The notes beneath the pieces are model-generated. The model saw nothing but the letters and a program-made list of their open reading frames with translations, searched no databases and had not been told where the DNA came from. A stretch of 64,000 nt of DNA from Streptomyces aurantiacus JA 4570. GTDB taxonomy: Bacteria; Actinomycetota; Actinomycetes; Streptomycetales; Streptomycetaceae. Position 1 is the first letter of the stretch; the number at the start of each line of letters is the position of its first letter. The translations under genes were made by a program, and so were the position numbers. The stretch lies in the NCBI RefSeq assembly GCF_000414115.1, contig NZ_AOPZ01000073.1, positions 1 to 64,000 on the forward strand. The letters are read 5' to 3'. Positions 1 to 8,114 of the stretch are shown one piece after another.

Positions 1-939
1 CACGGCGGCCCGGCGGCCTCAGCCCCGGCCCCGGCCCCGGCGCCGGGACCCCCGGCGTCCTACGGCGCCCCGCCCCACGGCACGCCACCCCACGGCCCCG
101 CCCCGTACGACCCCCACGCCTTCCAACTCGGCCACCCCGGAACCCCGGGGCCCGCTTCACGGGGGCCGCGCGGTCGCGCGGGCGTCTGGGTGGCCACGCT
201 CGCCGGAGCCCTCGTCGTCGGCGGCGGTGCCGCGGCGGGCATCCTGCTCTGGCAGGACAACGGCGACGACAAGTCGGACGCCAAGGGCAAGGACGACCGG
301 CCGGCCGTCAGCCGTACCGAGGAGCCGCCCCAGGAGCCGTCTTCGGACGTCCCGACGGAAGGGGTCGCGCCCACGCCGCCCGGCTCGCCGACGGACACCG
401 GCGACGCGGACGGTGGCACGGACGGGGGCACGGACGGAGGCACGGACGACAGTGCCACCGACAGCACCGACGACGCCCCCGTGCCCGCCGGTTCGAAGCG
501 CGTGACCGACACGATGGGCTTCTCCTTCGCGGTCCCCGACGGCTGGACCCGGGAGCGCGGCGACAACCCGACGCAGATCACGTACGCGGGCCTGACGGGG
601 CCGGAGAACTTCCAGATCGGCGTCATCGACAACGCCGGCTACACCTCGTACGGAAACCTCAAGAACATGGAGGTGCACGCCAAGAAGGACCCGGACAAGT
701 CGGACTACCGGCGCCTCCGCCTGGAGGACACCACCTTCCAGGCGCGCCCGGCCGCGGTCTGGGAGTACACGTACAAGGACCGCGCGGACCGCACCATCCA
801 CGCGATCAACCACAGCTACATCGCCGACAACGGCACGGAGTACGCGCTCCAGCTCTCCTGGCGCGAGGACTTCTGGCCGGCCGGGCACGGCGCGAAGACG
901 CATCAGACGGCGCTCGACACCTGGCACCTCACCGGCTAG
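1..939 (+). CDS. Membrane protein with Pro-rich cytoplasmic region and extracytoplasmic C-terminal domain (5' truncated)
   Basis: The reading frame is open from base 1, so the N-terminus lies outside the window; 312 residues are visible. Residues 1-60 are rich in Pro, Ala, Gly and His, as in cytoplasmic linkers of actinobacterial membrane proteins. Residues about 62-83 form one hydrophobic segment (starting GVWVATLAGALVVGG). A Lys/Asp/Glu/Ser/Thr linker follows, including a GGTD repeat made by three 12-base units near 415-450. A folded domain starts near residue 165 (GFSFAVPDGWTRE) and runs to the end. Tails of this kind are frequent in Streptomyces Ser/Thr kinases and related sensors, but no kinase domain is visible here, so that identity is inference. 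Confidence 0.6.
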   Translation, partial: HGGPAASAPAPAPAPGPPASYGAPPHGTPPHGPAPYDPHAFQLGHPGTPGPASRGPRGRAGVWVATLAGALVVGGGAAAGILLWQDNGDDKSDAKGKDDRPAVSRTEEPPQEPSSDVPTEGVAPTPPGSPTDTGDADGGTDGGTDGGTDDSATDSTDDAPVPAGSKRVTDTMGFSFAVPDGWTRERGDNPTQITYAGLTGPENFQIGVIDNAGYTSYGNLKNMEVHAKKDPDKSDYRRLRLEDTTFQARPAAVWEYTYKDRADRTIHAINHSYIADNGTEYALQLSWREDFWPAGHGAKTHQTALDTWHLTG

Positions 940-1014
940 CGCCCGGGGCACCGGCCGGCGCTTCGGCGTACGGCACTTCGAGGCGGCGCACGCCCCAGGC
1001 GCGCGCCGCCTCCG

Positions 1015-1371
1015 TCACGTCCCGCCGACGACCCCCACCTCCGGCTGCCCCGGTTCGTCCAGCTCCCGCCGGAGCCCGCCGCCGGGAGGCGCCGGGCACC
1101 GCGGCTCACGCACGCCCGCGCCGCCCCCGCCCTCCTGCGGGCCCGCGTCGAACCACACGGTCACGACGGCGCCGCGCGGGATCTCGGCGTCCGGCGGGGG
1201 GTATTGGCGTACGACGTAGTCGAGGACCAGGTCGTGGAAGTCGGGCCGGTCGGGCGCCGTGAGCCGGACGCCGTGCCGGGCGGCCGTCTCGCGCGCGTCC
1301 ATCGCCATCAGGCCGACGAAGCGCGGTACGCGCACGTCCGGCGCCCCGGCGGGCCCGGGTGTCTTCGGCAC
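1015..1371 (-). CDS. Small PASTA-domain protein
   Basis: A protein of about 118 residues. Its centre reads VPRFVGLMAMDARETAARHG and continues to a YPPPDAEIPRGAVVTVWF end, the usual shape of a PASTA repeat, a module that binds peptidoglycan fragments or beta-lactams in kinases and PBPs. There is no signal peptide or membrane segment, so it is a free-standing single PASTA unit followed by a Gly/Pro/Arg-rich tail. I chose the GTG at 1371 because a G-rich ribosome site lies about 8 bases upstream; a GTG at 1380 is also possible. A 17-bp tandem duplication sits directly before the start. Overlapping frames on the same strand are probably shadows. Confidence 0.6.
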   Translation of the reverse strand: MPKTPGPAGAPDVRVPRFVGLMAMDARETAARHGVRLTAPDRPDFHDLVLDYVVRQYPPPDAEIPRGAVVTVWFDAGPQEGGGGAGVREPRCPAPPGGGLRRELDEPGQPEVGVVGGT

Positions 1372-1380
1372 AGGCGTCAC

Positions 1381-1414
1381 CCCCCAGCGGTATGAGGCCC
1401 CCAGCGGTATGAGG
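1381..1414. repeat. 17-bp perfect tandem duplication before the PASTA gene
   Basis: The unit CCCCCAGCGGTATGAGG occurs twice without a gap (1381-1397 and 1398-1414). Read on the minus strand each copy ends in a run of five G, so the duplication carries two copies of the likely ribosome-binding site of the PASTA gene. Confidence 0.9.
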
Positions 1415-1472
1415 CAGGGTAGCCGCGCCACGGGCGACCACAACCCCGAACGGCCACGCCCCCGGGCGCCCG

Positions 1473-2069
1473 CTACAGCGTGAGCCGGTAGCAGTACGCC
1501 GTCACGCCCGTGCTGGGCGAGGTGAACGTCTCCGCGCGCTCCATCCCGAGGCGCCGCGCGACCGCCATCGACCGTTCGTTGCGTATGTCGATCATCGCGA
1601 CCACCGACCGCACGCCCGCCGCCCGCACCCGCTCCAGCGTCGCCCGCGCCGCCGCGGTCGCGTACCCGCGCCCCCATGCCGCGCGCGCGAGGCGCCAGCC
1701 GATCTCGATCTCGCCCGTCGGCCCCCACTCCCGGGGCCACGGCATGGCGCCCGCGAAGCCCACCGGTTCGCCCTCGGGGTCGAGCAGGGTCCACAGGCAG
1801 AAGCCGAGTTCGGCGTCGTGTCTGCGCTGTCGCGCGGTCAGCTCCTCGTACGTCGAACGCTCCCCGCTCCAGCCGCCGACGAACTCCATGACCTCCGGGT
1901 CGTCGAAAAGACGGTGCCAGACGAAGGCGTCCTCGTCGGTCGGGACGCGCAGCCGGACGGCCGGGCCCGCGACGCCCACGGCGCCCGTGCCGTTCGCGGC
2001 GCCCGCGTCACTCACGGCGCCCGCTTCGTTCACGGGGCTTACGTCGCTCACGTCGCTCACATCGCTCAC
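1473..2069 (-). CDS. GNAT-family N-acetyltransferase (RimJ/RimL type)
   Basis: A 198-residue protein with a GNAT fold of the RimJ/RimL subgroup: LRVPTDEDAFVWHRLFDDPE near residue 40, a central GEIEIGWRLARAAWGRGYAT block that contains the acetyl-CoA pyrophosphate loop, and the MIDIRNERSMAVARRLGM block. Such enzymes transfer acetyl from acetyl-CoA to an amino group; the substrate cannot be read from sequence. The first 35 residues are low-complexity Ala/Gly/Val/Ser and start with three SDV units encoded by a 9-bp tandem repeat in which each unit carries a GTG, so several starts are possible. The first GTG has GAAGGG at good spacing. It is divergent from the flavoprotein gene at 2167. Confidence 0.85.
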   Translation of the reverse strand: MSDVSDVSDVSPVNEAGAVSDAGAANGTGAVGVAGPAVRLRVPTDEDAFVWHRLFDDPEVMEFVGGWSGERSTYEELTARQRRHDAELGFCLWTLLDPEGEPVGFAGAMPWPREWGPTGEIEIGWRLARAAWGRGYATAAARATLERVRAAGVRSVVAMIDIRNERSMAVARRLGMERAETFTSPSTGVTAYCYRLTL

Positions 2070-2166
2070 AAGTGGCCCTTCGCCTGGTTGATCGGTACCG
2101 CCTCATAGACTGCCCATATCCCGTGCCCGTCGGCACACAGATTTCGAGCCTTGGGGAGAACCCGCC

Positions 2167-3450
2167 GTGACCGAGCCCCTCTCCGAACACACCGCTGACG
2201 TCATCGTCGTCGGGGCCGGGCCAGCCGGTTCGACCACCGCGTACTACCTGGCGAAGGCGGGACTCGACGTACTCCTCCTCGAAAAGACCGCCTTCCCACG
2301 GGAGAAGGTCTGCGGCGACGGCCTCACGCCCCGCGCCACCAAGCAGCTCGTGTCGATGGGAATCGACATCTCCGAAGAGGCGGGCTGGCTGCGGAACAAG
2401 GGCCTCCGCATCATCGGAGGCGGCTCCCGGCTGCAACTGGATTGGCCGGAACTCGCCTCTTACCCCGACTACGGACTCGTACGGAAGCGCGACGACTTCG
2501 ACGAACAGCTCGCCCGGCAGGCGCAGAAGGCGGGCGCGCGGCTGCACGAGCGCTGCAACGTGGGCGCCCCGATCATCGACGACCGCACCGGCCGCATCAC
2601 CGGCGTGCACGCCAAGCTCGGCGAGGACAAGACGCCGGTGACCTTCCACGCGCCGCTGGTCGTGGCCGCGGACGGCAACTCCACGCGGCTCTCGCTCGCG
2701 ATGGGCCTGCACCGCCGCGAGGACCGCCCGATGGGCGTCGCGGTGCGTACGTACTTCACGTCGCCGCGCCACGACGACGACTACCTGGAGTCCTGGCTGG
2801 AACTGTGGGACCGGCGCGGCGCCGAGGACCGTCTCCTCCCCGGCTACGGCTGGATCTTCGGCATGGGCGACGGCACGTCGAATGTCGGCCTGGGCGTCCT
2901 GAACACGTCCGCCGCCTTCAAGGAGCTCGACTGGCGCGAGATCCTCAAGGCGTGGTGCGCCTCGATGCCCGAGGACTGGGGCTACACGCCCGAGAACATG
3001 ACCATGCCCATCCGCGGCGCCGCCCTGCCGATGGCCTTCAACCGCCAGCCGCACTACACCCGCGGGCTGCTGCTCGTCGGTGACGCGGGCGGCCTGGTCA
3101 ACCCGTTCAACGGCGAGGGCATCGCGTACGCCATGGAGTCCGGCCAGATCGCGGCCGACGTCATCGTGCAGGCACACGCCCGCGCCACGCCCGCCCAGCG
3201 CGAACTGGCCCTCCACGACTACCCGAAGACGCTCAAGGAGGTCTACGGCGGCTACTACACGCTCGGCCGCGCCTTCGTGAAGCTCATCGGCAACCCGAAG
3301 GTCATGAAGATCGCCACCCAGCGGGGCCTCACCCACCCGATGCTGATGAAGTTCACCCTGAAGATGCTGGCGAACCTCACGGACCCGCGGGGCGGCGACG
3401 CGATGGACCGCATCATCAACGGCCTGAGCAAGGTGGCCCCGAAGGCCTGA
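2167..3450 (+). CDS. Geranylgeranyl-reductase-family FAD-dependent oxidoreductase (menaquinone reductase-like)
   Basis: A 427-residue flavoprotein. An N-terminal FAD-binding Rossmann motif is clear (DVIVVGAGPAGSTTAYYLAK, GAGPAG at 16-21), followed by the family signature around CGDGLTPRA (about 49-57) and the second FAD motif GDAGGLVNPFNGEGIAYAM near residue 305. The family hydrogenates isoprenoid double bonds; in actinobacteria the MenJ-type members saturate one isoprene unit of the menaquinone side chain. Its place just before complex I, which reduces menaquinone, fits that role, but the substrate is inference. The GTG start follows GGGGAGAA. A strong bidirectional hairpin lies directly after the gene. 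Confidence 0.85.
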   Translation: MTEPLSEHTADVIVVGAGPAGSTTAYYLAKAGLDVLLLEKTAFPREKVCGDGLTPRATKQLVSMGIDISEEAGWLRNKGLRIIGGGSRLQLDWPELASYPDYGLVRKRDDFDEQLARQAQKAGARLHERCNVGAPIIDDRTGRITGVHAKLGEDKTPVTFHAPLVVAADGNSTRLSLAMGLHRREDRPMGVAVRTYFTSPRHDDDYLESWLELWDRRGAEDRLLPGYGWIFGMGDGTSNVGLGVLNTSAAFKELDWREILKAWCASMPEDWGYTPENMTMPIRGAALPMAFNRQPHYTRGLLLVGDAGGLVNPFNGEGIAYAMESGQIAADVIVQAHARATPAQRELALHDYPKTLKEVYGGYYTLGRAFVKLIGNPKVMKIATQRGLTHPMLMKFTLKMLANLTDPRGGDAMDRIINGLSKVAPKA

Positions 3451-3471
3451 CCTGGCCCCTGGGCCGCACGT

Positions 3472-3510
3472 CGAAGGGCCGGAACCCCGCTGGGGGGTTC
3501 CGGCCCTTCG
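3472..3510. terminator. Bidirectional hairpin terminator
   Basis: The arms CGAAGGGCCGGAACCCC and GGGGTTCCGGCCCTTCG pair around a very short loop. The hairpin separates the convergent flavoprotein gene and NlpC/P60 gene and probably stops transcription from both sides. There is no U-tract, which is normal in high-GC actinobacteria. Confidence 0.8.
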
Positions 3511-3539
3511 TGTGTACGTGGAGGACGTACGGGAAGCCG

Positions 3540-4385
3540 TCAGAGGACGCGCACAGCACCCGAGGCCGGGTAACCGGAGAGGTCCTGGATGACGACGCCC
3601 TTGCTGGGGTTCGCGGCGTCGAGGTACTGGCCGCCGCCGATGTACACGCCGACGTGGTACGCGGAGCCCTTGCCGCCCCAGTACAGGATGTCGCCGACCT
3701 GCAGGTTGGAGGTGCCGACCTCGGTGCCGACGGTCGACTGGCTCTGCGAGACGCGCGGCAGGTCCACGCCCGCCTGCTTGAACGCGGCCTGGACGAGGCT
3801 GGAGCAGTCCCACGCGTTGGGGCCCGAGGCGCCCATGACGTACGCGTCGCCGAGCTGCGCCTTGAGGAAGCTGATGACCGTCGCGACGCTGCCGCTGGCG
3901 GGCGCGGAGGGCGTGGAGGCTTCGGAGGAGGAACCCGAGGACGAGCCGCCGCCGGTGGAGGGCGCGGAGGCCGTGCTGAGGCGGGTGCGCTCGGAGTCGC
4001 GCGCGGCGCGCTCCTGCGCGGCCTTGCGCTTGGCCTCGGCCTCGGCCTTCTTCTTGGCCTCCGCCTTCTTCTTGGCCTCGGCCTGGTCCTGAGCGGCCTG
4101 CTTGGCGGCCTTCACGGCCGCGGCGTCCTGCTGGGCGCGGGCCTCGTAGCTGTCGGCGGTCTGCGCGGTGGCGTCCGCCGACTGGGCGATCTGCGCGGAC
4201 AGATCAGCCGTCAGGGTGGGCAGTTCGATGGTCTCGGTCACCGGCTCGGCGGCGTTCGCCGTACCAGCGGCGCCGGCCACTGCCAGGGTGCTGAGGACGC
4301 CACCGGCAACTCCGGCGCGCAGAGCCATCTTCGACGCGCTGCGGCGGGGCTTCCGGTGGCTGGGTATGTGAGCGGTGTGGGACAT
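3540..4385 (-). CDS. Secreted NlpC/P60 cell-wall peptidase
   Basis: A 281-residue protein with an N-terminal signal peptide (basic start, hydrophobic core ALRAGVAGGVLSTLAVAGAA, cleavage near TANA-A), then a long Ala/Lys/Glu-rich coiled-coil segment (about residues 55-125), a Ser/Gly linker, and a C-terminal NlpC/P60 domain. The catalytic Cys is in NAWDCSSLVQAAFKQAG and the His in SAYHVGVYIGGGQYLDAA. Such enzymes cut D-glutamyl-meso-DAP bonds in peptidoglycan. The ATG at 4385 gives the best signal peptide; an in-frame GTG at 4409 has AAGGGA upstream and would add eight residues. A 727-base intergenic region separates it from divergent nuoA. Confidence 0.88.
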   Translation of the reverse strand: MSHTAHIPSHRKPRRSASKMALRAGVAGGVLSTLAVAGAAGTANAAEPVTETIELPTLTADLSAQIAQSADATAQTADSYEARAQQDAAAVKAAKQAAQDQAEAKKKAEAKKKAEAEAKRKAAQERAARDSERTRLSTASAPSTGGGSSSGSSSEASTPSAPASGSVATVISFLKAQLGDAYVMGASGPNAWDCSSLVQAAFKQAGVDLPRVSQSQSTVGTEVGTSNLQVGDILYWGGKGSAYHVGVYIGGGQYLDAANPSKGVVIQDLSGYPASGAVRVL

Positions 4386-4516
4386 GAGAACAACCGCTAT
4401 CAGGGACACACGGTTCCCTTCAAGAAACGTGTGCTGCGCCACAGTTGCCCGGTGAGCTGCTGAATCCCGGGCGTGTCGCTTCTTATTGACGCCGTAACGG
4501 GCAATGCGGACAGTCG

Positions 4517-4534
4517 TGATCACGCCTGTGATCA
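4517..4534. promoter_or_regulatory. Perfect palindrome, operator-like
   Basis: TGATCAC and GTGATCA form a perfect 7+7 inverted repeat around GCCT. It lies about 130 bases upstream of the NlpC/P60 start, where it could be a regulator-binding site. No specific regulator is recognised. Confidence 0.5.
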
Positions 4535-5028
4535 TGGGTTTTCTGTGTTACGCCCGAATTGCCCGTGGACTACCACCAGGTGAGCCGGTTGGCCAAGCCC
4601 GGTTGTTTGCCCACCAGTTCGGGTGTGGCGCAGGTCACCTCGGGGGGTCCGTTGCACCTCGCCGAGACCTGGCCGAGACCCGACCGAGATCTTCCGGTGG
4701 ATTCCGCCGGTCGACTCGTGAATCGGTGCACACGTCCACCCACGTCCACATCTCTGCCGCCAAAGTGTGAACGCGCTCCTCTATCAAGTGATCATGTCCA
4801 GCGCCAATTTGCCTGTAGCGACCATCCCTTGATAGTGCAACCCCGCCCCGACCAGGGGTGACGCGCCGAGATGTCACCTCTGGTGATCACTCAGGCGCTT
4901 CGCGTACGAAGATCACCGCTCATCCGACTTCATGATCCTTCGTCAGGTGGTGGAGATCACAAAGCCGTTGTCGCACCCCGTGTCGCAGATCACAGACCGG
5001 CAGGCATAAGATGCGGGGCAGTTGGGCT

Positions 5029-5044
5029 TGTGACCTGCTTCACA
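5029..5044. promoter_or_regulatory. Rex-type redox operator (ROP) of the nuo operon
   Basis: TGTGACCTGCTTCACA is a near-perfect palindrome with intact TGTGA and TCACA arms. It matches the operator of Rex, the NADH/NAD+-sensing repressor, which in Streptomyces coelicolor is known to bind upstream of respiratory genes including nuo. It lies 68 bases before the nuoA start and just downstream of a possible -10 (TAAGAT at 5007-5012), a good repressor position. The same arms also fit the general CRP core, but the target gene favours Rex. Confidence 0.75.
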
Positions 5045-5112
5045 TGTAAGCGATCTTCGCGAGCCCGACGCAACCGCCAGCAGTCAGTGCCGACTGAGAG
5101 GAGCGAGGAGCG

Positions 5113-5472
5113 GTGAACGCCTATGCGCCCATCCTCGTACTGGGAGCCCTCGGGGCAGGCTTTGCGATCTTCTCCGTGGTCATGGCCACGCTTATCGGTC
5201 CAAAGCGGTACAACCGCGCGAAGCTCGAAGCCTATGAATGCGGGATCGAGCCGACCCCCACGCCGGCCGGCGGCGGGCGCTTCCCCATCAAGTACTACCT
5301 GACGGCGATGCTCTTCATCGTCTTCGACATCGAGATCGTCTTTCTCTACCCCTGGGCCGTCACCTTCGACGCCCTGGGGATTTTCGGGCTCGTGGAGATG
5401 CTGCTCTTCGTGCTCACCGTCTTCGTCGCCTACGCGTACGTATGGCGGCGCGGCGGCCTGGAATGGGACTGA
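5113..5472 (+). CDS. nuoA: NADH-quinone oxidoreductase subunit A
   Basis: A 119-residue membrane protein with three transmembrane segments, the normal size for NuoA. The conserved loop YECGIEP follows the first helix and [14 protein letters not shown], with its buried acidic residues, marks the second. NuoA sits beside NuoH, J and K at the junction between the quinone site and the proton-pumping arm. The GTG start has GAGGAGCG directly upstream. It is the first gene of a complete 14-gene operon and lies downstream of the Rex-type operator. Confidence 0.97.
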   Translation: MNAYAPILVLGALGAGFAIFSVVMATLIGPKRYNRAKLEAYECGIEPTPTPAGGGRFPIKYYLTAMLFIVFDIEIVFLYPWAVTFDALGIFGLVEMLLFVLTVFVAYAYVWRRGGLEWD

Positions 5473-5485
5473 GGAGCCACTGAGC

Positions 5486-6040
5486 ATGGGACTCGAAGAG
5501 AAACTGCCGAGCGGATTCCTGCTGACCACCGTCGAGCAGGCCGCAGGGTGGGTGCGCAAGTCATCCGTCTTTCCCGCCACGTTCGGGCTCGCGTGCTGCG
5601 CCATCGAGATGATGACGACCGGCGCCGGGCGGTACGACCTGGCGCGCTTCGGCATGGAGGTCTTCCGCGGCTCACCGCGCCAGGCGGACCTGATGATCGT
5701 GGCCGGGCGGGTGAGCCAGAAGATGGCGCCCGTCCTGCGCCAGGTCTACGACCAGATGCCGAACCCCAAATGGGTCATCTCCATGGGGGTCTGCGCATCC
5801 TCGGGCGGAATGTTCAACAATTACGCGATTGTGCAGGGCGTCGACCATGTCGTCCCGGTGGATATCTATTTGCCCGGCTGCCCGCCCCGGCCCGAGATGT
5901 TGATGGACGCCATTCTCAAGCTGCACCAGAAGATCCAGACCTCCAAGCTCGGCGTGAACGCCGAGGAAGCGGCCCGCGAGGCGGAGGAGGCGGCCCTCAA
6001 GGCACTCCCCACCATTGAGATGAAGGGGCTGCTGCGGTGA
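5486..6040 (+). CDS. nuoB: NADH-quinone oxidoreductase subunit B
   Basis: A 184-residue subunit that carries the terminal [4Fe-4S] cluster N2, which passes electrons to menaquinone. The four ligands are visible: C37 and C38 in [12 protein letters not shown]103 in [10 protein letters not shown] and C132 in LPGCPPRPE. The C-terminal 30 residues are an Ala/Glu-rich extension. It starts 13 bases after nuoA and overlaps nuoC by a GTGA, which implies translational coupling. Confidence 0.97.
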   Translation: MGLEEKLPSGFLLTTVEQAAGWVRKSSVFPATFGLACCAIEMMTTGAGRYDLARFGMEVFRGSPRQADLMIVAGRVSQKMAPVLRQVYDQMPNPKWVISMGVCASSGGMFNNYAIVQGVDHVVPVDIYLPGCPPRPEMLMDAILKLHQKIQTSKLGVNAEEAAREAEEAALKALPTIEMKGLLR

Positions 6041-6783
6041 GCGAGAAGCACCCGAACGGCGAGGGCACGCCCGGCGGCGAGCCCCTGAACGGCAACGGCG
6101 TCCCGGCCCCGCGCGACGCCTCACCGGAGGTCATCGGCGTACGCAGGGGCATGTTCGGCGCCGAGAACGGCGGCGACACCTCCGGGTACGGCGGCCTCGT
6201 CCGCACCATCACGCTGCCCGGCGCCACCTCGCGCCCCTACGGCGGCTGGTTCGACGAAGTCGCCGACGAACTCGAAGGCGCCCTGGAGGAACAGGGACTC
6301 GTCCCCGAGAACGCCATCGAGAAGACCGTCGTCGACCGCGACGAGCTCACCTTCCACATCGCGCGCGAGCACCTCGTCCGGGTGGCCCGCACCCTGCGCG
6401 ACGACCCGGCGCTGCGCTTCGAGCTGTGCACCGGCGTCTCCGGAGTGCACTTCCTCGGCGACAAGGGCCGCGAGCTGCACGCCGTCTACCACCTGCGCTC
6501 GATCACCCACAACCGCCTGATCCGCCTCGAAGTCAGCGCCCCGGACGCCGATCCGCACGTCCCCTCGCTGGTCGCGGTCTATCCGACCAACGACTGGCAC
6601 GAGCGCGAGACGTACGACTTCTTCGGCCTGATCTTCGACGGCCATCCGGCCCTCACGCGGATCATGATGCCGGACGACTGGCAGGGCTTCCCGCAGCGCA
6701 AGGACTACCCCCTCGGCGGCATCCCCGTCGAATACAAGGGCGCCCAGATCCCGGCTCCGGACCAGCGGAGGTCGTACTCGTGA
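6037..6783 (+). CDS. nuoC: NADH-quinone oxidoreductase subunit C
   Basis: A 248-residue hydrophilic subunit of the peripheral arm. The family core runs from about residue 60 to the end and contains the signature [18 protein letters not shown] followed by [16 protein letters not shown]. The first 40 residues are a Gly/Asn/Pro-rich extension. NuoC and NuoD are separate here, unlike the fused NuoCD of E. coli. The GTG start overlaps the nuoB stop and its own stop overlaps nuoD. Confidence 0.96.
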   Translation: MSEKHPNGEGTPGGEPLNGNGVPAPRDASPEVIGVRRGMFGAENGGDTSGYGGLVRTITLPGATSRPYGGWFDEVADELEGALEEQGLVPENAIEKTVVDRDELTFHIAREHLVRVARTLRDDPALRFELCTGVSGVHFLGDKGRELHAVYHLRSITHNRLIRLEVSAPDADPHVPSLVAVYPTNDWHERETYDFFGLIFDGHPALTRIMMPDDWQGFPQRKDYPLGGIPVEYKGAQIPAPDQRRSYS

Positions 6784-8114
6784 CCGCTCCCCACTCAACG
6801 CCCCACGCGACTCCCCGCGCCACGACGGAAGGCACCGTCTACACGGTCACCGGCGGCGACTGGGACGAAGTCGTCCAGTCCGCGGCGAGGGCCGACGACG
6901 AGCGCATCGTCGTCAACATGGGCCCCCAGCACCCCTCCACGCACGGCGTGCTCCGGCTCATCCTGGAGATCGAGGGCGAGACGGTGTCCGAGGCCCGCTG
7001 CGGCATCGGCTATCTGCACACGGGCATCGAGAAGAACCTCGAATACCGCACCTGGACCCAGGGCACCACGTTCGTCACACGCATGGACTACCTGACGTCC
7101 TTCTACAACGAGACGGCCTACTGCCTGGGCGTCGAGAAGCTGCTCGGCATCGAGGACCAGATCCCCGACCGCGCGACCGTCCTGCGGGTGCTCCTGATGG
7201 AGCTGAACCGGATGTCCTCGCACCTGGTGTGCATCGCCACCGGCGGCATGGAACTCGGCGCGACGACGATCATGATCTACGGCTTCCGTGATCGTGAACT
7301 CATTCTCGACATCTACGAGCTGATCACCGGCCTGCGCATGAACCACGCGTACATCCGGCCCGGCGGACTCGCCCAGGACCTGCCGCCCGGCGCGGTGGAC
7401 CAGATCCGCGAGTTCGTGAAGAAGATGCACAAGAACCTTCCGGAGTACGACAAGCTCGCCACCGGAAACCCCATCTTCAAGGCCCGCATGCAGGACGTCG
7501 GCTACCTCGACCTGGCCGGCTGCATGGCCCTCGGCGCCACCGGCCCGGTCCTGCGCTCGGCCGGCCTCCCGCACGACCTGCGCAAGGCCCAGCCCTACTG
7601 CGGCTACGAGACGTACGACTTCGACGTCCCCACCGCCGACACCTGCGACTCCTACGGGCGCTTCCTGATCCGCCTGGAGGAGATGCGGCAGTCGCTGCGC
7701 ATCGTCGAGCAGTGCCTGGACCGGCTCGAGCCCGGCCCCGTCATGGTCGCCGACAAGAAGATCGCCTGGCCCGCCCAACTGGCCCTCGGCCCGGACGGCC
7801 TCGGCAACTCGCTCGACCACATCAAGAAGATCATGGGCACCTCCATGGAGGCCCTGATCCACCACTTCAAGCTGGTGACGGAGGGCTTCCGGGTCCCGCC
7901 CGGCCAGGCCTACGCCGCCGTGGAGTCGCCCAAGGGCGAACTCGGCGTGCACGTCGTCTCCGACGGCGGCACCCGCCCCTACCGGGTCCACTTCCGGGAC
8001 CCGTCCTTCACCAATCTGCAGGCCATGGCGGCGATGTGCGAGGGCGGCCAGGTCGCCGACGTCATCGTCGCCGTCGCGTCCATCGACCCCGTGATGGGAG
8101 GCGTCGACCGGTGA
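6780..8114 (+). CDS. nuoD: NADH-quinone oxidoreductase subunit D
   Basis: A 444-residue 49-kDa-type subunit that forms the quinone-reduction pocket with NuoB. The motif [11 protein letters not shown] (about residues 46-56, with H51 and H55) and [14 protein letters not shown] are clearly present, and the C-terminus ends in the conserved DPVMGGVDR. The GTG start overlaps the nuoC stop (GTGA). This is the only nuoD in the window; the second nuo cluster lacks one. Confidence 0.97.
   Translation: MTAPHSTPHATPRATTEGTVYTVTGGDWDEVVQSAARADDERIVVNMGPQHPSTHGVLRLILEIEGETVSEARCGIGYLHTGIEKNLEYRTWTQGTTFVTRMDYLTSFYNETAYCLGVEKLLGIEDQIPDRATVLRVLLMELNRMSSHLVCIATGGMELGATTIMIYGFRDRELILDIYELITGLRMNHAYIRPGGLAQDLPPGAVDQIREFVKKMHKNLPEYDKLATGNPIFKARMQDVGYLDLAGCMALGATGPVLRSAGLPHDLRKAQPYCGYETYDFDVPTADTCDSYGRFLIRLEEMRQSLRIVEQCLDRLEPGPVMVADKKIAWPAQLALGPDGLGNSLDHIKKIMGTSMEALIHHFKLVTEGFRVPPGQAYAAVESPKGELGVHVVSDGGTRPYRVHFRDPSFTNLQAMAAMCEGGQVADVIVAVASIDPVMGGVDR

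Larger units (their letters stand above)
4386..5112. promoter_or_regulatory. Long divergent regulatory region between NlpC/P60 and nuoA
   Basis: This 727-base stretch holds no convincing gene. It contains a perfect palindrome TGATCAC-GCCT-GTGATCA at 4517-4534, an inverted repeat CTATCAAG/CTTGATAG at 4781-4788 and 4828-4835, a Rex-like half site TGTGAACGCG at 4766, four GATCAC hexamers at 4885, 4911, 4955 and 4988, a possible -10 (TAAGAT, 5007-5012) for nuoA, and the Rex-type operator at 5029-5044. Its base composition is less GC-rich than the neighbours, as expected for a promoter region serving two heavily used transcription units. Confidence 0.7.

Noticed and set aside
1106..1441. Alternative minus-strand frame over the PASTA gene
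   Set aside because: It gives an Arg/Ala-rich sequence without any motif, while the chosen frame gives a clear PASTA domain.
4386..4700. Possible c-di-AMP (ydaO-type) riboswitch before the NlpC/P60 gene
   Set aside because: Actinobacterial wall-hydrolase genes often have one, but reading the minus strand I could not find the conserved GGGGAACC-like and terminal core segments. A covariance-model search would decide.
5029..5044. CRP operator
   Set aside because: TGTGA-N6-TCACA fits the CRP core, but the location before nuoA and the central bases fit a Rex operator better.
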